Shown: positions 17,515-26,342, numbered from the stretch's first letter. The stretch: 64,000 nucleotides of DNA from Vescimonas cirricatena (GCF_020687045.1 NZ_JAJEPW010000004.1:1-64000), one strand, 5' to 3'. Notes: generated from the letters alone by a model not told the origin. Translations and numbers: made by a program.

Positions 17515-18086
17515 TTATCCAGCAGTATTCTATCATTTACGCCGATCCCCCTTGGCGCTACTCGGCTAAGAAAGTACAGGGCGCGGCGGAAAACCATTAT
17601 CCCACTATGAGCATTGAGGAGTTATGTGCGTTGCCTGTGGCTGATCTTGCAGCCCCGGACAGCGCACTCTTTTTATGGGCTACTTTCCCGCAGCTCCCGG
17701 AGGCGCTCCGGCTGATCGAGGCTTGGGGCTTCACCTACAAAAGCGTTGCTTTCGTCTGGCTGAAAAAGAACAAGAAGGCGGATAGCTGGTTTTACGGCCT
17801 TGGCTTCTGGACAAGGGGCAATGCAGAAATCTGCCTGCTGGCAACCAAGGGACATCCAAAGCGGCAGACTGCCAACATTCATCAATTCATCATTTCCCCG
17901 ATTGAAGCCCATAGCAAAAAGCCGGACGAAGCCCGCGCCAAAATCATTTCCCTGATGGGCGATCTGCCCCGCGTGGAGCTCTTTGCCAGGCAGACCCCGC
18001 CCGGCTGGGCTGTATGGGGAAATGAAGTAACACCAACCATCCCGGACTTTGGGACACATTGTCCCGAAGTACAGAAAGGAGTGTGA
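17514..18086 (+). CDS. MT-A70-family N6-adenine methyltransferase, non-AUG start
   Basis: About 190 residues. Catalytic DPPW lies near residue 11 (YADPPWRYS); later SALFLWATFPQ, FVWLKKNK, GNAEICLLATKG and RVELFARQTPPGW are all MT-A70 landmarks. The first ATG in frame is at 17607, after DPPW, so the real start must be upstream. No ATG, GTG or TTG is available. ATT at 17514 (sharing its A with the previous TAA) or ATC at 17517, 5-8 bases after AAAGGAG, are the likely starts. The C-terminus runs through a GGGAC palindrome. Second orphan-type methyltransferase of the ICE. Confidence 0.85.
   Translation: MIQQYSIIYADPPWRYSAKKVQGAAENHYPTMSIEELCALPVADLAAPDSALFLWATFPQLPEALRLIEAWGFTYKSVAFVWLKKNKKADSWFYGLGFWTRGNAEICLLATKGHPKRQTANIHQFIISPIEAHSKKPDEARAKIISLMGDLPRVELFARQTPPGWAVWGNEVTPTIPDFGTHCPEVQKGV
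18046..18070. repeat. GGGAC palindrome, copy 4
   Basis: ACTTTGGGACA, CAT, TGTCCCGAAGT. Encodes the last residues of the MT-A70 enzyme, in a different reading frame from copies 3, 5 and 6. Confidence 0.9.
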
Positions 18087-18089
18087 TCT

Positions 18090-18479
18090 ATGCCCTATGT
18101 AAACGTACCAAACGATTTATCCAAAATCAAAACAAAGATGGCTTTCAACCTCACCAAACGCCAGCTTGTCTGCTTCGGCAGCGCGGGCGCGGTGGGGATT
18201 CCGGCCTATCTGCTGACCCGTGGCACCCTCGGCAATACCGGGGCGATGTTTCTCATGCTGGGAATTATGCTCCCGGCGTTCCTGCTGGCGATGTATGAAA
18301 AGGACGGCTTGCCCTTTGAAAAGGTTGTGCGAAACATCATCCGGGCCAAGTTTCTAAGGCCGGGGATCAGGGCCTACCGAACCGAAAACATTTATGCGCC
18401 CTTTGCCGGGCCGGGCGCTGGAAAGGAGGATGTGATTGAAAAACACAAAGAAGAAAAACGGAGCCGCCGCCAAGGGTAA
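18090..18479 (+). CDS. PrgI-family (VirB3-like) conjugation protein
   Basis: 129 residues beginning YVNVPNDLSKIKTKMAFNLTKRQ, the PrgI signature, then two adjacent hydrophobic segments (about 35-70) and a basic tail. PrgI proteins sit in the inner membrane beside VirB4. It overlaps the VirB4 gene start by 44 bases. Confidence 0.85.
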   Translation: MPYVNVPNDLSKIKTKMAFNLTKRQLVCFGSAGAVGIPAYLLTRGTLGNTGAMFLMLGIMLPAFLLAMYEKDGLPFEKVVRNIIRAKFLRPGIRAYRTENIYAPFAGPGAGKEDVIEKHKEEKRSRRQG

Positions 18480-20796
18480 AGGCCGGGCGACCCTGTCTGC
18501 CCAACAGACAATCCCGTATCTGTCCATGCACCCGGACGGTGTGTGCAAGCTCCCGGGTGGGCTCTATACAAAAACCGTGGAATATGAGGACATCAATTAC
18601 TCCGTGGCATCCACCGAGGATCAGACCGCCATATTCAGCGGATGGAGCTCATTCCTCAACTACTTTGACAGTTCGCTGCCGTTCCAGCTTTCCTTTATCA
18701 ACCGCCGTTCTCATTTCCGCAGCCGCTATCAGGTCAATATCCCGAAAGCGGATGACAACTATAACAGCGTCCGGGACGAGTTTACCGGGATGCTGAAAAA
18801 TCAGATTGCCAAAAGCAACAACGGCATTGAGCGCTCAAAATACATCACCTTTGGCATACCCGCCGAGGGGATTGCGGAGGCACGGCCCCGTCTGGAGCGT
18901 GTGGAGGCTGATGTCATGGGAAACTTTAAGCGGTTGGGCGTTCCCTCGGAGCCGATGGACGGGCGGGCCCGCCTTGCGCTGCTTCATAGCCAGATGCATC
19001 CGGGGAGCCGCGAGGCGTTCCGCTTTTCGTGGAAAGACATCCCGCAGACCGGGCTCGGCACAAAAGACTTTATTGCCCCGGACAGTCTCGACTTCCGCCA
19101 GTCCCGCACATTCCGCATCGGCCAGTATTGGGGCGCGGCGTCCTACTTGCAGATTATGGCATCGGAGCTTTCGGATAAGCTGCTGGCGGAAATCTTGGAG
19201 CTGGATGCAGAAATGACCGTGACCATGCACATTCAGACCGTGGATCAGCTCAAGGCAATTAAGACCATCAAGGGGAAAATCTCGGACATCGGAAAAATGA
19301 AAGTGGAGGAACAGAGAAAGGCTGTGCGCTCCGGCTATGACCCGGATATTCTTCCCCCTGATCTGATTACATTCAGCAAGGACGCAGCGGAGCTTCTGGC
19401 CGATCTGCAGTCCCGCAATGAGCGAATGTTTCTGCTGACCTTTACGGTAGTAAACCTTGCCCCTAACCGCCAGCGGCTGGAAAACGATGTGTTTACCGTG
19501 GGCGGTATCGCGCAGAAATACAACTGCGCTCTGCGCCGTCTGGACTGGCAACAGGAACAGGGCTTTGTTTCCTCGTTAGCCCTTGGTTACAACGAGGTAG
19601 AAATCCAGCGCGGTATGACCACCAGCTCAACAGCCATCTTTATTCCTTTTATGACAAGGGAGCTCCGCATGGCTGGGCAGGCCCTCTACTATGGCATGAA
19701 CGCACTTTCTCACAATGTCATCATGGCTGACCGCAAAAAGCTGAAATCGGCAAACGGGATGTATTTGGGCTCTACGGGCTCCGGCAAGAGCTTTGCCGCA
19801 AAGCGCGAGCTCTTGAATGTGTTTCTCACCATCCCGCAGGATCGGATCATCGTGGTTGACCCGATGGGCGAATATGCGCCACTGGTGCGAAGGCTGGGCG
19901 GTCAGGTGATCGAGATTGCCCCGGACAGCCCGCACCACCTCAATCCGATGGATGTGGAGCTCAATATGGCCGCCGGAGAAAGCCCGCTTTCCATGAAGGC
20001 GGATTTTCTTTTGTCCCTATGCGAGCTGGTGGTCGGCGGCAAGGAAGGCTTGCAGCCCATTGAAAAGACGGTCATTGACCGCTGTGTGCGTTTGGTGTAC
20101 CGGGAACAGGCGCTCGGACTGGAAACTGCAAAAACACCGCTGTTACAGGATTTGTACGAAGAACTCTTACGCCAGCCGGAGCCCGAAGCCCGGCGCGTGG
20201 CAACTGCCTTAGAGCTTTATTGCACAGGCTCCCTCAATCTCTTTAACCATCCTACCAACGTCAAGACGGACAGCCGTGTGGTGTGCATCGTTCTGAAAAA
20301 CATGGGCGAAAACCTTAGAAAGATTGCAATGCACATCACAAATGAGTTTGTTTCGCAGGCGGTGGATCAGAACTTCCACGAGGGCGCGGCGACTTGGTGC
20401 TACTTTGACGAGTTTCATATCCTGCTCCGTGATCCGCTGACAGCCAGCTACTTTGTGGCGGTCTGGAAAATGCTGCGTAAAAAAGGATGTGTGCCGTCTG
20501 CTTTAACGCAGAACGTCAAAGACCTTTTGGCCAGCCGGGAAATCGAGAACATTCTGGACAACACGGATTTTATGATTCTGCTTTCGCAGGCGCAGAGTGA
20601 CCGTACCATTCTGGCAAAACAGCTTGGTATTTCCGAGCATCAGCTTTCCTATATCACACACAGCAATTCCGGTGAGGGGCTGTTGTTCTATGGAAATGTA
20701 ACCATTCCGTTTGTGGATCGGTTCCCTCGCGGAGAAATCTATGACCTGCTGACTACCCGCCCGGAGGATATGAAGAATGAAACGAAAAACGAATAA
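18436..20796 (+). CDS. VirB4-type conjugation ATPase
   Basis: 786 residues from a TTG after GGAGG. Walker A GSTGSGKSFAAK lies near residue 445, IIVVDPMGEY follows, and the Walker B-like WCYFDEFHILL and the late ALTQNVKDLLAS are VirB4/TraE landmarks. This cytoplasmic ATPase energises pilus/channel assembly. It overlaps PrgI upstream and the NlpC/P60 gene downstream, forming the core transfer operon. Confidence 0.93.
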   Translation: MKNTKKKNGAAAKGKGRATLSAQQTIPYLSMHPDGVCKLPGGLYTKTVEYEDINYSVASTEDQTAIFSGWSSFLNYFDSSLPFQLSFINRRSHFRSRYQVNIPKADDNYNSVRDEFTGMLKNQIAKSNNGIERSKYITFGIPAEGIAEARPRLERVEADVMGNFKRLGVPSEPMDGRARLALLHSQMHPGSREAFRFSWKDIPQTGLGTKDFIAPDSLDFRQSRTFRIGQYWGAASYLQIMASELSDKLLAEILELDAEMTVTMHIQTVDQLKAIKTIKGKISDIGKMKVEEQRKAVRSGYDPDILPPDLITFSKDAAELLADLQSRNERMFLLTFTVVNLAPNRQRLENDVFTVGGIAQKYNCALRRLDWQQEQGFVSSLALGYNEVEIQRGMTTSSTAIFIPFMTRELRMAGQALYYGMNALSHNVIMADRKKLKSANGMYLGSTGSGKSFAAKRELLNVFLTIPQDRIIVVDPMGEYAPLVRRLGGQVIEIAPDSPHHLNPMDVELNMAAGESPLSMKADFLLSLCELVVGGKEGLQPIEKTVIDRCVRLVYREQALGLETAKTPLLQDLYEELLRQPEPEARRVATALELYCTGSLNLFNHPTNVKTDSRVVCIVLKNMGENLRKIAMHITNEFVSQAVDQNFHEGAATWCYFDEFHILLRDPLTASYFVAVWKMLRKKGCVPSALTQNVKDLLASREIENILDNTDFMILLSQAQSDRTILAKQLGISEHQLSYITHSNSGEGLLFYGNVTIPFVDRFPRGEIYDLLTTRPEDMKNETKNE

Positions 20797-22495
20797 GACC
20801 AAGGAGGAGGCTTGGTCGCAGACCGCCCACGCCCCTGACGGGGAACAGCCCGGGCCGGAGGCTTCCGACACTTCGGGACAAAGTGTCCCGAAGTCCAAGT
20901 TCCGCAAAAAGAGCCAGCAGGAACAGGCTGCGGCGGCAAAGCTCCGTATGGAGTCCCAAGGCGAAAAGCTGGAACAGGCCCGGGAGAAGCTGGCAAAACA
21001 AAAGCCGCCGAAAAAGCCCGGCCCGGTAAAACGCATAGGCCGTGTTGCCAGTGGTTCCATTCACAGCTTCGTGCATGGCAAGATTTTTGAAGTGGAACAG
21101 GAAAATGTCGGCACAGAAGGCGCACACCGTTCTGAGCTTGTGGGAGAAACCGCGCTGCGGCACGGCTCCTGCTTTGTGCGCCGTAAAGTCCGGGAACATC
21201 CGGCAAAAGTGGTACGCAAGGCCGAGGCCCGCTATACCAAATACACGGCGGACTACCATTTTCACACCGCCGCACAGGAGCACCCGGAGCTGACGAAAAA
21301 TGCCCTTACCCGCTACTGGCAAAAGCAACGGCTTCGCAGGCAATACCGCAAGCAGGCAAAGGAGGCTGCAAAGCAGGGCGCGGCTGCGGCTGGGAAAACT
21401 GCCACAGCCACAGAACGCCTGACCGCCCGGGCAGTGGAATTTGTCAAAAGTCATCCCGCAGGTGCCATGGTTGCGGTGCTCTGTGTGTTACTCCTGTTTG
21501 CTATGCAGTCCTGTTCCTCTACCATGCTTATGCTGGGGAACGCCGGGGCCGGTGCATTAGGAGCCAGCACCTATCCTTGCGAGGAGCGGGATATGCTGGC
21601 CGCCGAAGCTGCCTACTGTGCGCTGGAAGATGATTTGCAGCATTATCTGGACACCTATGAAAGCACCCATGACTATGACGAATATCACTTCGATCTGGAC
21701 GAAATCGAACATGACCCCTATGTGCTGCTTTCTCTTTTATGTGCGCTCCATGAGGGGCAATGGACAATAGACGAAGTACAGGGGACGCTGCAAATGCTGT
21801 TTGACCGCCAGTACATTCTCACGGAGGATGTAGTGGTGGAAACCCGGTATCGCACGGAAACCGACACATGGACGGACGAGGATGGCAACTCCCATACGGA
21901 CACCTATCAGGTGCCTTACGATTATTACATCTGTACGGTCACGCTGGAGAACTTTGATTTATCCCATGTGCCCGTATATGTCATGGGCGAGGAGCAGCTT
22001 TCACGGTATGCCATCTATATGGCAACGCTGGGAAACCGCCCCGATCTGTTCCCGGATTCTCCATATGTGAACAAGTACATTACCGGGAAGCCCGGTGATT
22101 ACGAAGTGCCCGGAGAATATCTGGACGATGAAACCTTTGCCGCGATGCTTGCCGAAGCGCAGAAATACATCGGCTATCCCTATGTGTGGGGCGGCAGTTC
22201 TCCCGCCACTTCCTTTGATTGCTCGGGGTACGTTTCGTGGGTTATCAATCACTCCGGCTGGAATGTGGGCAGGCTGGGAGCCCAGGGGCTCTATAACATC
22301 TGTACGCCGACCAGTTCTCCCAAACCCGGTGATCTGGTGTTCTTCAAAGGCACCTATGACACGCCGGGCGTGAGCCATTGCGGGATTTATGTCGGTGATG
22401 GAAAAATGCTGCATTGCGGAGATCCCATCGGCTACGCAAATTTGAATACAAGCTACTGGCAATCTCATTTTTACGCCTACGGGCGTTTACCGTGA
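20777..22495 (+). CDS. conjugative NlpC/P60 cell-wall hydrolase
   Basis: 572 residues: a long basic, Lys/Gln-rich cytoplasmic segment, one transmembrane helix (AMVAVLCVLLLFAMQSCSS, about residue 230), an extracellular spacer and a C-terminal NlpC/P60 domain with Cys482 (SFDCSGYVSW) and His534 (GVSHCGIYVGDG). It locally opens peptidoglycan for the transfer channel (VirB1-like role). A GGGAC palindrome near the start encodes SGQSVPK. Confidence 0.9.
   Translation: MKRKTNKTKEEAWSQTAHAPDGEQPGPEASDTSGQSVPKSKFRKKSQQEQAAAAKLRMESQGEKLEQAREKLAKQKPPKKPGPVKRIGRVASGSIHSFVHGKIFEVEQENVGTEGAHRSELVGETALRHGSCFVRRKVREHPAKVVRKAEARYTKYTADYHFHTAAQEHPELTKNALTRYWQKQRLRRQYRKQAKEAAKQGAAAAGKTATATERLTARAVEFVKSHPAGAMVAVLCVLLLFAMQSCSSTMLMLGNAGAGALGASTYPCEERDMLAAEAAYCALEDDLQHYLDTYESTHDYDEYHFDLDEIEHDPYVLLSLLCALHEGQWTIDEVQGTLQMLFDRQYILTEDVVVETRYRTETDTWTDEDGNSHTDTYQVPYDYYICTVTLENFDLSHVPVYVMGEEQLSRYAIYMATLGNRPDLFPDSPYVNKYITGKPGDYEVPGEYLDDETFAAMLAEAQKYIGYPYVWGGSSPATSFDCSGYVSWVINHSGWNVGRLGAQGLYNICTPTSSPKPGDLVFFKGTYDTPGVSHCGIYVGDGKMLHCGDPIGYANLNTSYWQSHFYAYGRLP
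20870..20894. repeat. GGGAC palindrome, copy 5 (perfect)
   Basis: ACTTCGGGACA, AAG, TGTCCCGAAGT: perfect 11-bp arms. Inside the N-terminal coding region of the NlpC/P60 gene, same frame as copy 3. Confidence 0.95.
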
Positions 22496-22509
22496 CAGGA
22501 GGTTTTGAA

Positions 22510-22761
22510 ATGGCAACTACCAAAAGCATGAAAATTCAGGCCGAGATTGATAAGGTCAAGGCCAAAATCAGTGAACAGCAGGCCCGGCTCAAGGAGCTGG
22601 AGCAGAAAAAGCTGGAGGCGGAAAACAGCGAGATCGTGGACATTGTGCGCGGTATGAGCATTTCCCTTACGGAGCTCCCGCTGCTGTTTGAAAAGCTGAA
22701 GGACGGAGGTACTTTGGGACAAGGTGTCCCGAAGTCCGAAGAAGAAAAGGAGGAAAACTGA
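22510..22761 (+). CDS. DUF4315-family protein
   Basis: 83 residues, mostly coiled coil (KIQAEIDKVKAKISEQQARL) then VDIVRGMSISLTELPLLF, the DUF4315 pattern, a small ICE protein always near the NlpC/P60 and DUF4366 genes. The C-terminal tail (TLGQGVPKSE) comes from a GGGAC palindrome. Start chosen after AGGAGGTTTTGAA. Confidence 0.8.
   Translation: MATTKSMKIQAEIDKVKAKISEQQARLKELEQKKLEAENSEIVDIVRGMSISLTELPLLFEKLKDGGTLGQGVPKSEEEKEEN
22711..22735. repeat. GGGAC palindrome, copy 6
   Basis: ACTTTGGGACA, AGG, TGTCCCGAAGT. Inside the last codons of the DUF4315 gene, same translation frame as copies 3 and 5. Confidence 0.9.
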
Positions 22762-22763
22762 AT

Positions 22764-23513
22764 ATGAAACACTTTCGTATGTTGGCGGCGGGGCTTTGCT
22801 CCGCCGTTCTTTTATGCGGCTTTGCAATCCCGGCCTATGCCTATTCGGACGGCGGGAATGAGGAACCGCCTGTTGTGGAAGAAACTCCGGCCCCGGAGCC
22901 AGCGCCTACCATTACCCCGGGCGAGGGCTTTTCGGAGGATGGAAACCTTGTGACCCGCGATCTGCTCTACGATGCCGCAACCAACAAACAGTTCATCACG
23001 GTGGAAACCAGCGGCGGCAACACCTTTTACATTGTCATTGACTATGACAAGCCTGTGGACGAGGACGGCGAACAGTATCACACCTACTTTTTGAACATGG
23101 TGGATGAAGCCGATCTGCTGGCGGCACTGGAGGCCGCTGGCGGAGAACTTCCGGCCTGCTCCTGCACAGAAAAATGTGCGCCCGGAGCCATCCATACGGA
23201 TTGCGAGGTCTGCGCGGTCAACATGACCGAGTGTGCTGGCACAGCTCCAGAACCCGCTCCGGTGACGGAACCTGCGGAGGAGCCGGAACCCGAGCCCCAG
23301 CAGAAAAGTAATACCGGGACGCTTCTGCTGATCTTGGCAGTGGCTGTTCTGGGTGGCGGTGCAGGCTGGTACTTCAAAATCTACCGCCCGAAGCATGAAA
23401 AAGCTGCTGTACCCGAAGAGGATTACAGTGAGGAACTGGCTGATTATGACGATCCCGAGGACGATGGGCCGCCTTGGGACGAGGACGATACCGAAAGCGA
23501 GGATAATGAATGA
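22764..23513 (+). CDS. DUF4366-family surface protein (CD1107-like)
   Basis: 249 residues: signal peptide (LLCGFAIPAYA), Pro/Glu-rich spacers, a conserved domain with NTFYIVIDYDKPVD and CSCTEKCAPGAIHTDCEVC, a C-terminal membrane helix (TLLLILAVAVLGGGAGWYF) and an acidic cytoplasmic tail. It is a wall-facing component of Clostridia ICE transfer modules; exact role unknown. Starts 2 bases after the DUF4315 stop. Confidence 0.8.
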   Translation: MKHFRMLAAGLCSAVLLCGFAIPAYAYSDGGNEEPPVVEETPAPEPAPTITPGEGFSEDGNLVTRDLLYDAATNKQFITVETSGGNTFYIVIDYDKPVDEDGEQYHTYFLNMVDEADLLAALEAAGGELPACSCTEKCAPGAIHTDCEVCAVNMTECAGTAPEPAPVTEPAEEPEPEPQQKSNTGTLLLILAVAVLGGGAGWYFKIYRPKHEKAAVPEEDYSEELADYDDPEDDGPPWDEDDTESEDNE

Positions 23514-23686
23514 GATTTACCAACAACCCCTATGAGGGATTTATGAAAGAAAAAAGCTACTTTAAGGGTGTGCCGCCAAGCCTGCCGCCGAAGGGCTCCC
23601 GTTGTGACGGCTGCCCTTACTGGCGCGGGATTGGCTGCGTGTTCTGCTACCGGGAGCAGCTCAAACCACCGGGCAACGGGAGGTGA
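23510..23686 (+). CDS. small Cys-rich ICE protein
   Basis: 58 residues: MRFTNNPYEGFMKEK, then CDGCPYWRGIGCVFCY with four cysteines that could hold zinc. Starts in an ATGA overlap with the previous gene and is followed after 4 bases by the next, so it is a clear operon member. Function unknown. Confidence 0.7.
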   Translation: MRFTNNPYEGFMKEKSYFKGVPPSLPPKGSRCDGCPYWRGIGCVFCYREQLKPPGNGR

Positions 23687-23690
23687 TGCT

Positions 23691-24044
23691 GTGGGCCGAG
23701 AACTGACCCGGACAGAAAAAGCGGCAATCCGCAGGCTGGTGTCAAAATGGTGTGCCAACTATGACCGGGACTGCGGCTGCCTGCCGCTGGATTGCGAGTG
23801 CTATATGTTTGGGAAATGCTGGACGGGGGCTTATTGCCGCTACTTCCGCGAGGCAGTTCTGCCCCTTGATCCGGCGCTGGAGGCTGCGTTGCTGACAGAG
23901 GGGCCAAGGCCGGATTTCAAGACTTGCCCGGTATGTGGCAGAGCCGTGGCTCCTGATGGACGGCAAACCTATTGTTCGGCGGCCTGTGCAAAGGCGGCAC
24001 ACCGCAGACAGCAGCGGGAATATATGCGAAAAAAGCGGGGCTGA
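23691..24044 (+). CDS. cysteine-rich VLP-domain protein
   Basis: 117 residues from GTG after GGGAGG. CANYDRDCGCLPLDCECYMFGK and AVLPLDPALEAALL are the cysteine-rich VLP domain; the C-terminal CPVCGRAVAPDGRQTYCSAACAKAAHRRQ is a zinc-ribbon-like finger. Common in Firmicute ICEs; function unknown, nucleic-acid binding likely. Confidence 0.8.
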   Translation: MGRELTRTEKAAIRRLVSKWCANYDRDCGCLPLDCECYMFGKCWTGAYCRYFREAVLPLDPALEAALLTEGPRPDFKTCPVCGRAVAPDGRQTYCSAACAKAAHRRQQREYMRKKRG

Positions 24045-24223
24045 TGTGTTGACAATTAGGACACCCCAAACCCGCCTGTGACAAGGCTTTTTAAGGCCCT
24101 TTTCTGCGGGAGGCGTATGTTTCTACGTCCGCCCCTGTTTCCGTGAGATGCTGTCAACATTTTAGCTGCCGGGGCTTTGGGACAATTTGTCCCAAAGTTC
24201 CGGCTTTTGTGGAAGGAGGTACT
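24045..24223. other. intergenic region with hairpins
   Basis: Contains GTTGACA and TGTCAAC as widely spaced inverted arms (near 24050 and 24153), a GGAGGCGTA / TACGTCC hairpin and the GGGAC palindrome copy 7. Possibly a promoter region for the next operon. No gene seen. Confidence 0.35.
24174..24198. repeat. GGGAC palindrome, copy 7
   Basis: GCTTTGGGACA, ATT, TGTCCCAAAGT. Intergenic, 25 bases before the next start codon. Confidence 0.9.
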
Positions 24224-25183
24224 ATGCCGAAATATTATCCGATCAACGAAGAAGCCGCAAAGCGGGCAAAAGATATGAACAGCTTTTCCGACTATCAGCT
24301 GGGCTCCGCTACGGCGGGCTACCGGGCAATGGTCGATGAAGCGTATGCAGCGGCGGAACGCCAGAAAACCCGTGTCGATCCAATGTACCATGATAAGATT
24401 GACGCGCTGGTGGATCGCTATGCCCGGAAACTTGCGGAAAATCTGAATGAACGCAATGTGATTGATGCCCGGGTGCCCTCTATTCTGATCTCCGGGGGCG
24501 GTAATTTCCCTGTGGCAAAAAAGCACAAGCAGAACGCCGCCCGGGATCGCAACTATGGAGAGTATGCGGAGATTTCAAAGCTGCTTGATAAAATCCGCTC
24601 TGTTGGAATGGGTGGGATCAGCGCGGATGACGATCTGGCCGTGGAAAAGCTGACAAAAAAGCTGGAGGGGCTGGAGTTCCAGCAGGCCACCATGAAGGCG
24701 GTCAATGCGTATTTTCGGAAACACAAAACGCTGGACGGCTGCCCGGAGCTTACGCCGGAGCAGGCAGAAAAGCTCAAAGCAGATATGACGCAGTCATGGC
24801 ACTTGGATAAAAGCAAGCCGTACCCCGCCTATCTGCTTTCCAACAACAACGCCAACATCCGCCGTGTACGCCAGCGCATTGAGGAACTGAGCAGCCGCTC
24901 CGAGTTTGCTGGCTGGACATTCCCCGGAGGCGAGGCAAAAATCAACGAGGCTGAAAACCGTTTGCAGCTTATTTTCGAGGAAAAGCCCGATGCCGATCAG
25001 CGGCAGGAACTGAAAAGCAACGGCTTTAAGTGGGCTCCCAGCCAAGGGGCATGGCAGCGGCAGCTTAACCAGAACGCTATCCGTGCTGCGGCCCGGATAG
25101 ACTTTCTGCGGCCCGAGGACGGTACAAGCCCCTATCAGCTCCAGCCGTTTGTGAAAAGAGAAAACAAAGAAATGTCTCGATGA
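24224..25183 (+). CDS. ICE protein of unknown function
   Basis: 319 residues, ATG after GGAAGGAGG. N-terminal half rich in tyrosine and charged helices (SDYQLGSATAGYRAMVDEAY); GGGNFPVAKKHKQNAARDRN near residue 90. The C-terminal SNGFKWAPSQGAWQRQLNQNAI motif recurs in polyvalent proteins of mobile elements. I recognise no enzyme motif. First gene of the mobC-relaxase operon; an antirestriction or DNA-processing role is only a guess. Confidence 0.7.
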   Translation: MPKYYPINEEAAKRAKDMNSFSDYQLGSATAGYRAMVDEAYAAAERQKTRVDPMYHDKIDALVDRYARKLAENLNERNVIDARVPSILISGGGNFPVAKKHKQNAARDRNYGEYAEISKLLDKIRSVGMGGISADDDLAVEKLTKKLEGLEFQQATMKAVNAYFRKHKTLDGCPELTPEQAEKLKADMTQSWHLDKSKPYPAYLLSNNNANIRRVRQRIEELSSRSEFAGWTFPGGEAKINEAENRLQLIFEEKPDADQRQELKSNGFKWAPSQGAWQRQLNQNAIRAAARIDFLRPEDGTSPYQLQPFVKRENKEMSR

Positions 25184-25196
25184 TGGGAGGTGTACT

Positions 25197-25781
25197 ATGG
25201 ACAAAAATCAAGGCTATTCGATTCTGAAGGCTGTTATGCTGGAAAATGGACGTGGATTTGCATTGGGCGAACATCCCACCGCGCCATCCCGCTATGTCAC
25301 ATGGGCCTGCTATGATGACAAGGACGGCCAGCGGCAGTACGAATGGGGTCACTATGGAAATGACCGCACCGCGATGGAACAGGATTTTACAGACCGGGTG
25401 CAGGACTATCAGCGTATTTATAACGTGGGGATCAGGCAGACCGAGGCTCCCGGTCTTTACAAGTATTATTCTACCCAGCGGCCTGTGGACATCGGCACAT
25501 TCCCGAAGCCGCCCTATAACAAGCCGGATGAAATCTTCAATTACGATCAGCGCATCCCGGTGGAAAATGGCTCGTTCTTGGCTTGGGGTTATCTTACCTA
25601 TACCCGTCCGCTGACGGAAAAGCAGGCATCCGACTATGAGCTGCGTCCTGCGCCTGATAATCCCGACAGGCCCCGTCCGATTGCCGAGCAGATGAAAAAT
25701 GCGGCAAAGTTGGCGGAGGCAGATCGCGGCTCGGAGGCTCCGGCTCCCCAGCGCAGGCAGCCCGACCGTGGCGATAGATAG
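25197..25781 (+). CDS. ICE accessory protein, YodL/LPD-like
   Basis: 194 residues: GYSILKAVMLENGRGFALGEHP, then WACYDDKDGQRQYEWGHYGND, and a C-terminal GYLTYTRPLTEKQASDYEL. Short domains of this kind occur in large polyvalent proteins of ICEs and phages. Function unknown. Co-operonic with the previous gene (13-base gap). Confidence 0.65.
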   Translation: MDKNQGYSILKAVMLENGRGFALGEHPTAPSRYVTWACYDDKDGQRQYEWGHYGNDRTAMEQDFTDRVQDYQRIYNVGIRQTEAPGLYKYYSTQRPVDIGTFPKPPYNKPDEIFNYDQRIPVENGSFLAWGYLTYTRPLTEKQASDYELRPAPDNPDRPRPIAEQMKNAAKLAEADRGSEAPAPQRRQPDRGDR

Positions 25782-25792
25782 GAGGAGCGTAT

Positions 25793-25957
25793 ATGGAAAA
25801 GAAACATGAACAGAAATTGTCTGTACTGGAGGCGCTGCGCCTGCACCGTGAATTTCATTTGCCGCACCCCATTTCGGCAGACGAACAGGAAAAGCCGCTG
25901 GATAAGGTAAAGGAGCCGCCCCGTGCCTGCCGCAGCCGGGAGCGTGAGGAACGATGA
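25793..25957 (+). CDS. small basic protein before mobC
   Basis: 54 residues, charged (KHEQKLSVLEALRLHREFHL), ribosome site GGAGGAGCG. Its stop overlaps the mobC ATG (ATGA), so the pair is translationally coupled. No family recognised. Confidence 0.6.
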   Translation: MEKKHEQKLSVLEALRLHREFHLPHPISADEQEKPLDKVKEPPRACRSREREER

Positions 25958-26301
25958 CAAAGAAGCGCCGCCGTCCGATCCATCTTCATGTGATGGTGTC
26001 GGAGGCGGAGCAGGCCCTGATTCAAGAACGTATGGCGGAGGCTGGCATCCGTAACATGGGAGCCTATATGCGGAAAATGGCCCTGAGTGGGTATGTGCTT
26101 CATGTTGACCTTTCGCCTGTTCGTGAGCTGGTTTCGCTCCAGCGGCGATGCTCCAACAATCTGAACCAAGTGGCAATTCAAGCCAACACTTACGGCGCAA
26201 TTTATCCCGAAGAACTTGCGACCTTGCAGCGAGACTATGCCGCCTTATGGGGGCCGCTGTCTGATCTCTTGAAACAGCTCTCCGCGCTGGTAGAGCTCTG
26301 A
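25954..26301 (+). CDS. mobC: MobC-family relaxosome protein
   Basis: 115 residues: RRRPIHLHVMVSEAEQALIQERMAEAGIRN (ribbon-helix-helix start), NMGAYMRKMALSG, and the NNLNQVAIQANTYG segment conserved in MobC. It binds oriT DNA and helps the relaxase nick. Directly upstream of the relaxase gene. Confidence 0.88.
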   Translation: MTKKRRRPIHLHVMVSEAEQALIQERMAEAGIRNMGAYMRKMALSGYVLHVDLSPVRELVSLQRRCSNNLNQVAIQANTYGAIYPEELATLQRDYAALWGPLSDLLKQLSALVEL

Positions 26302-26342
26302 CCCATCCGGGGAGTGGTTGATACCGCTCCCCGGCTTTTTCT

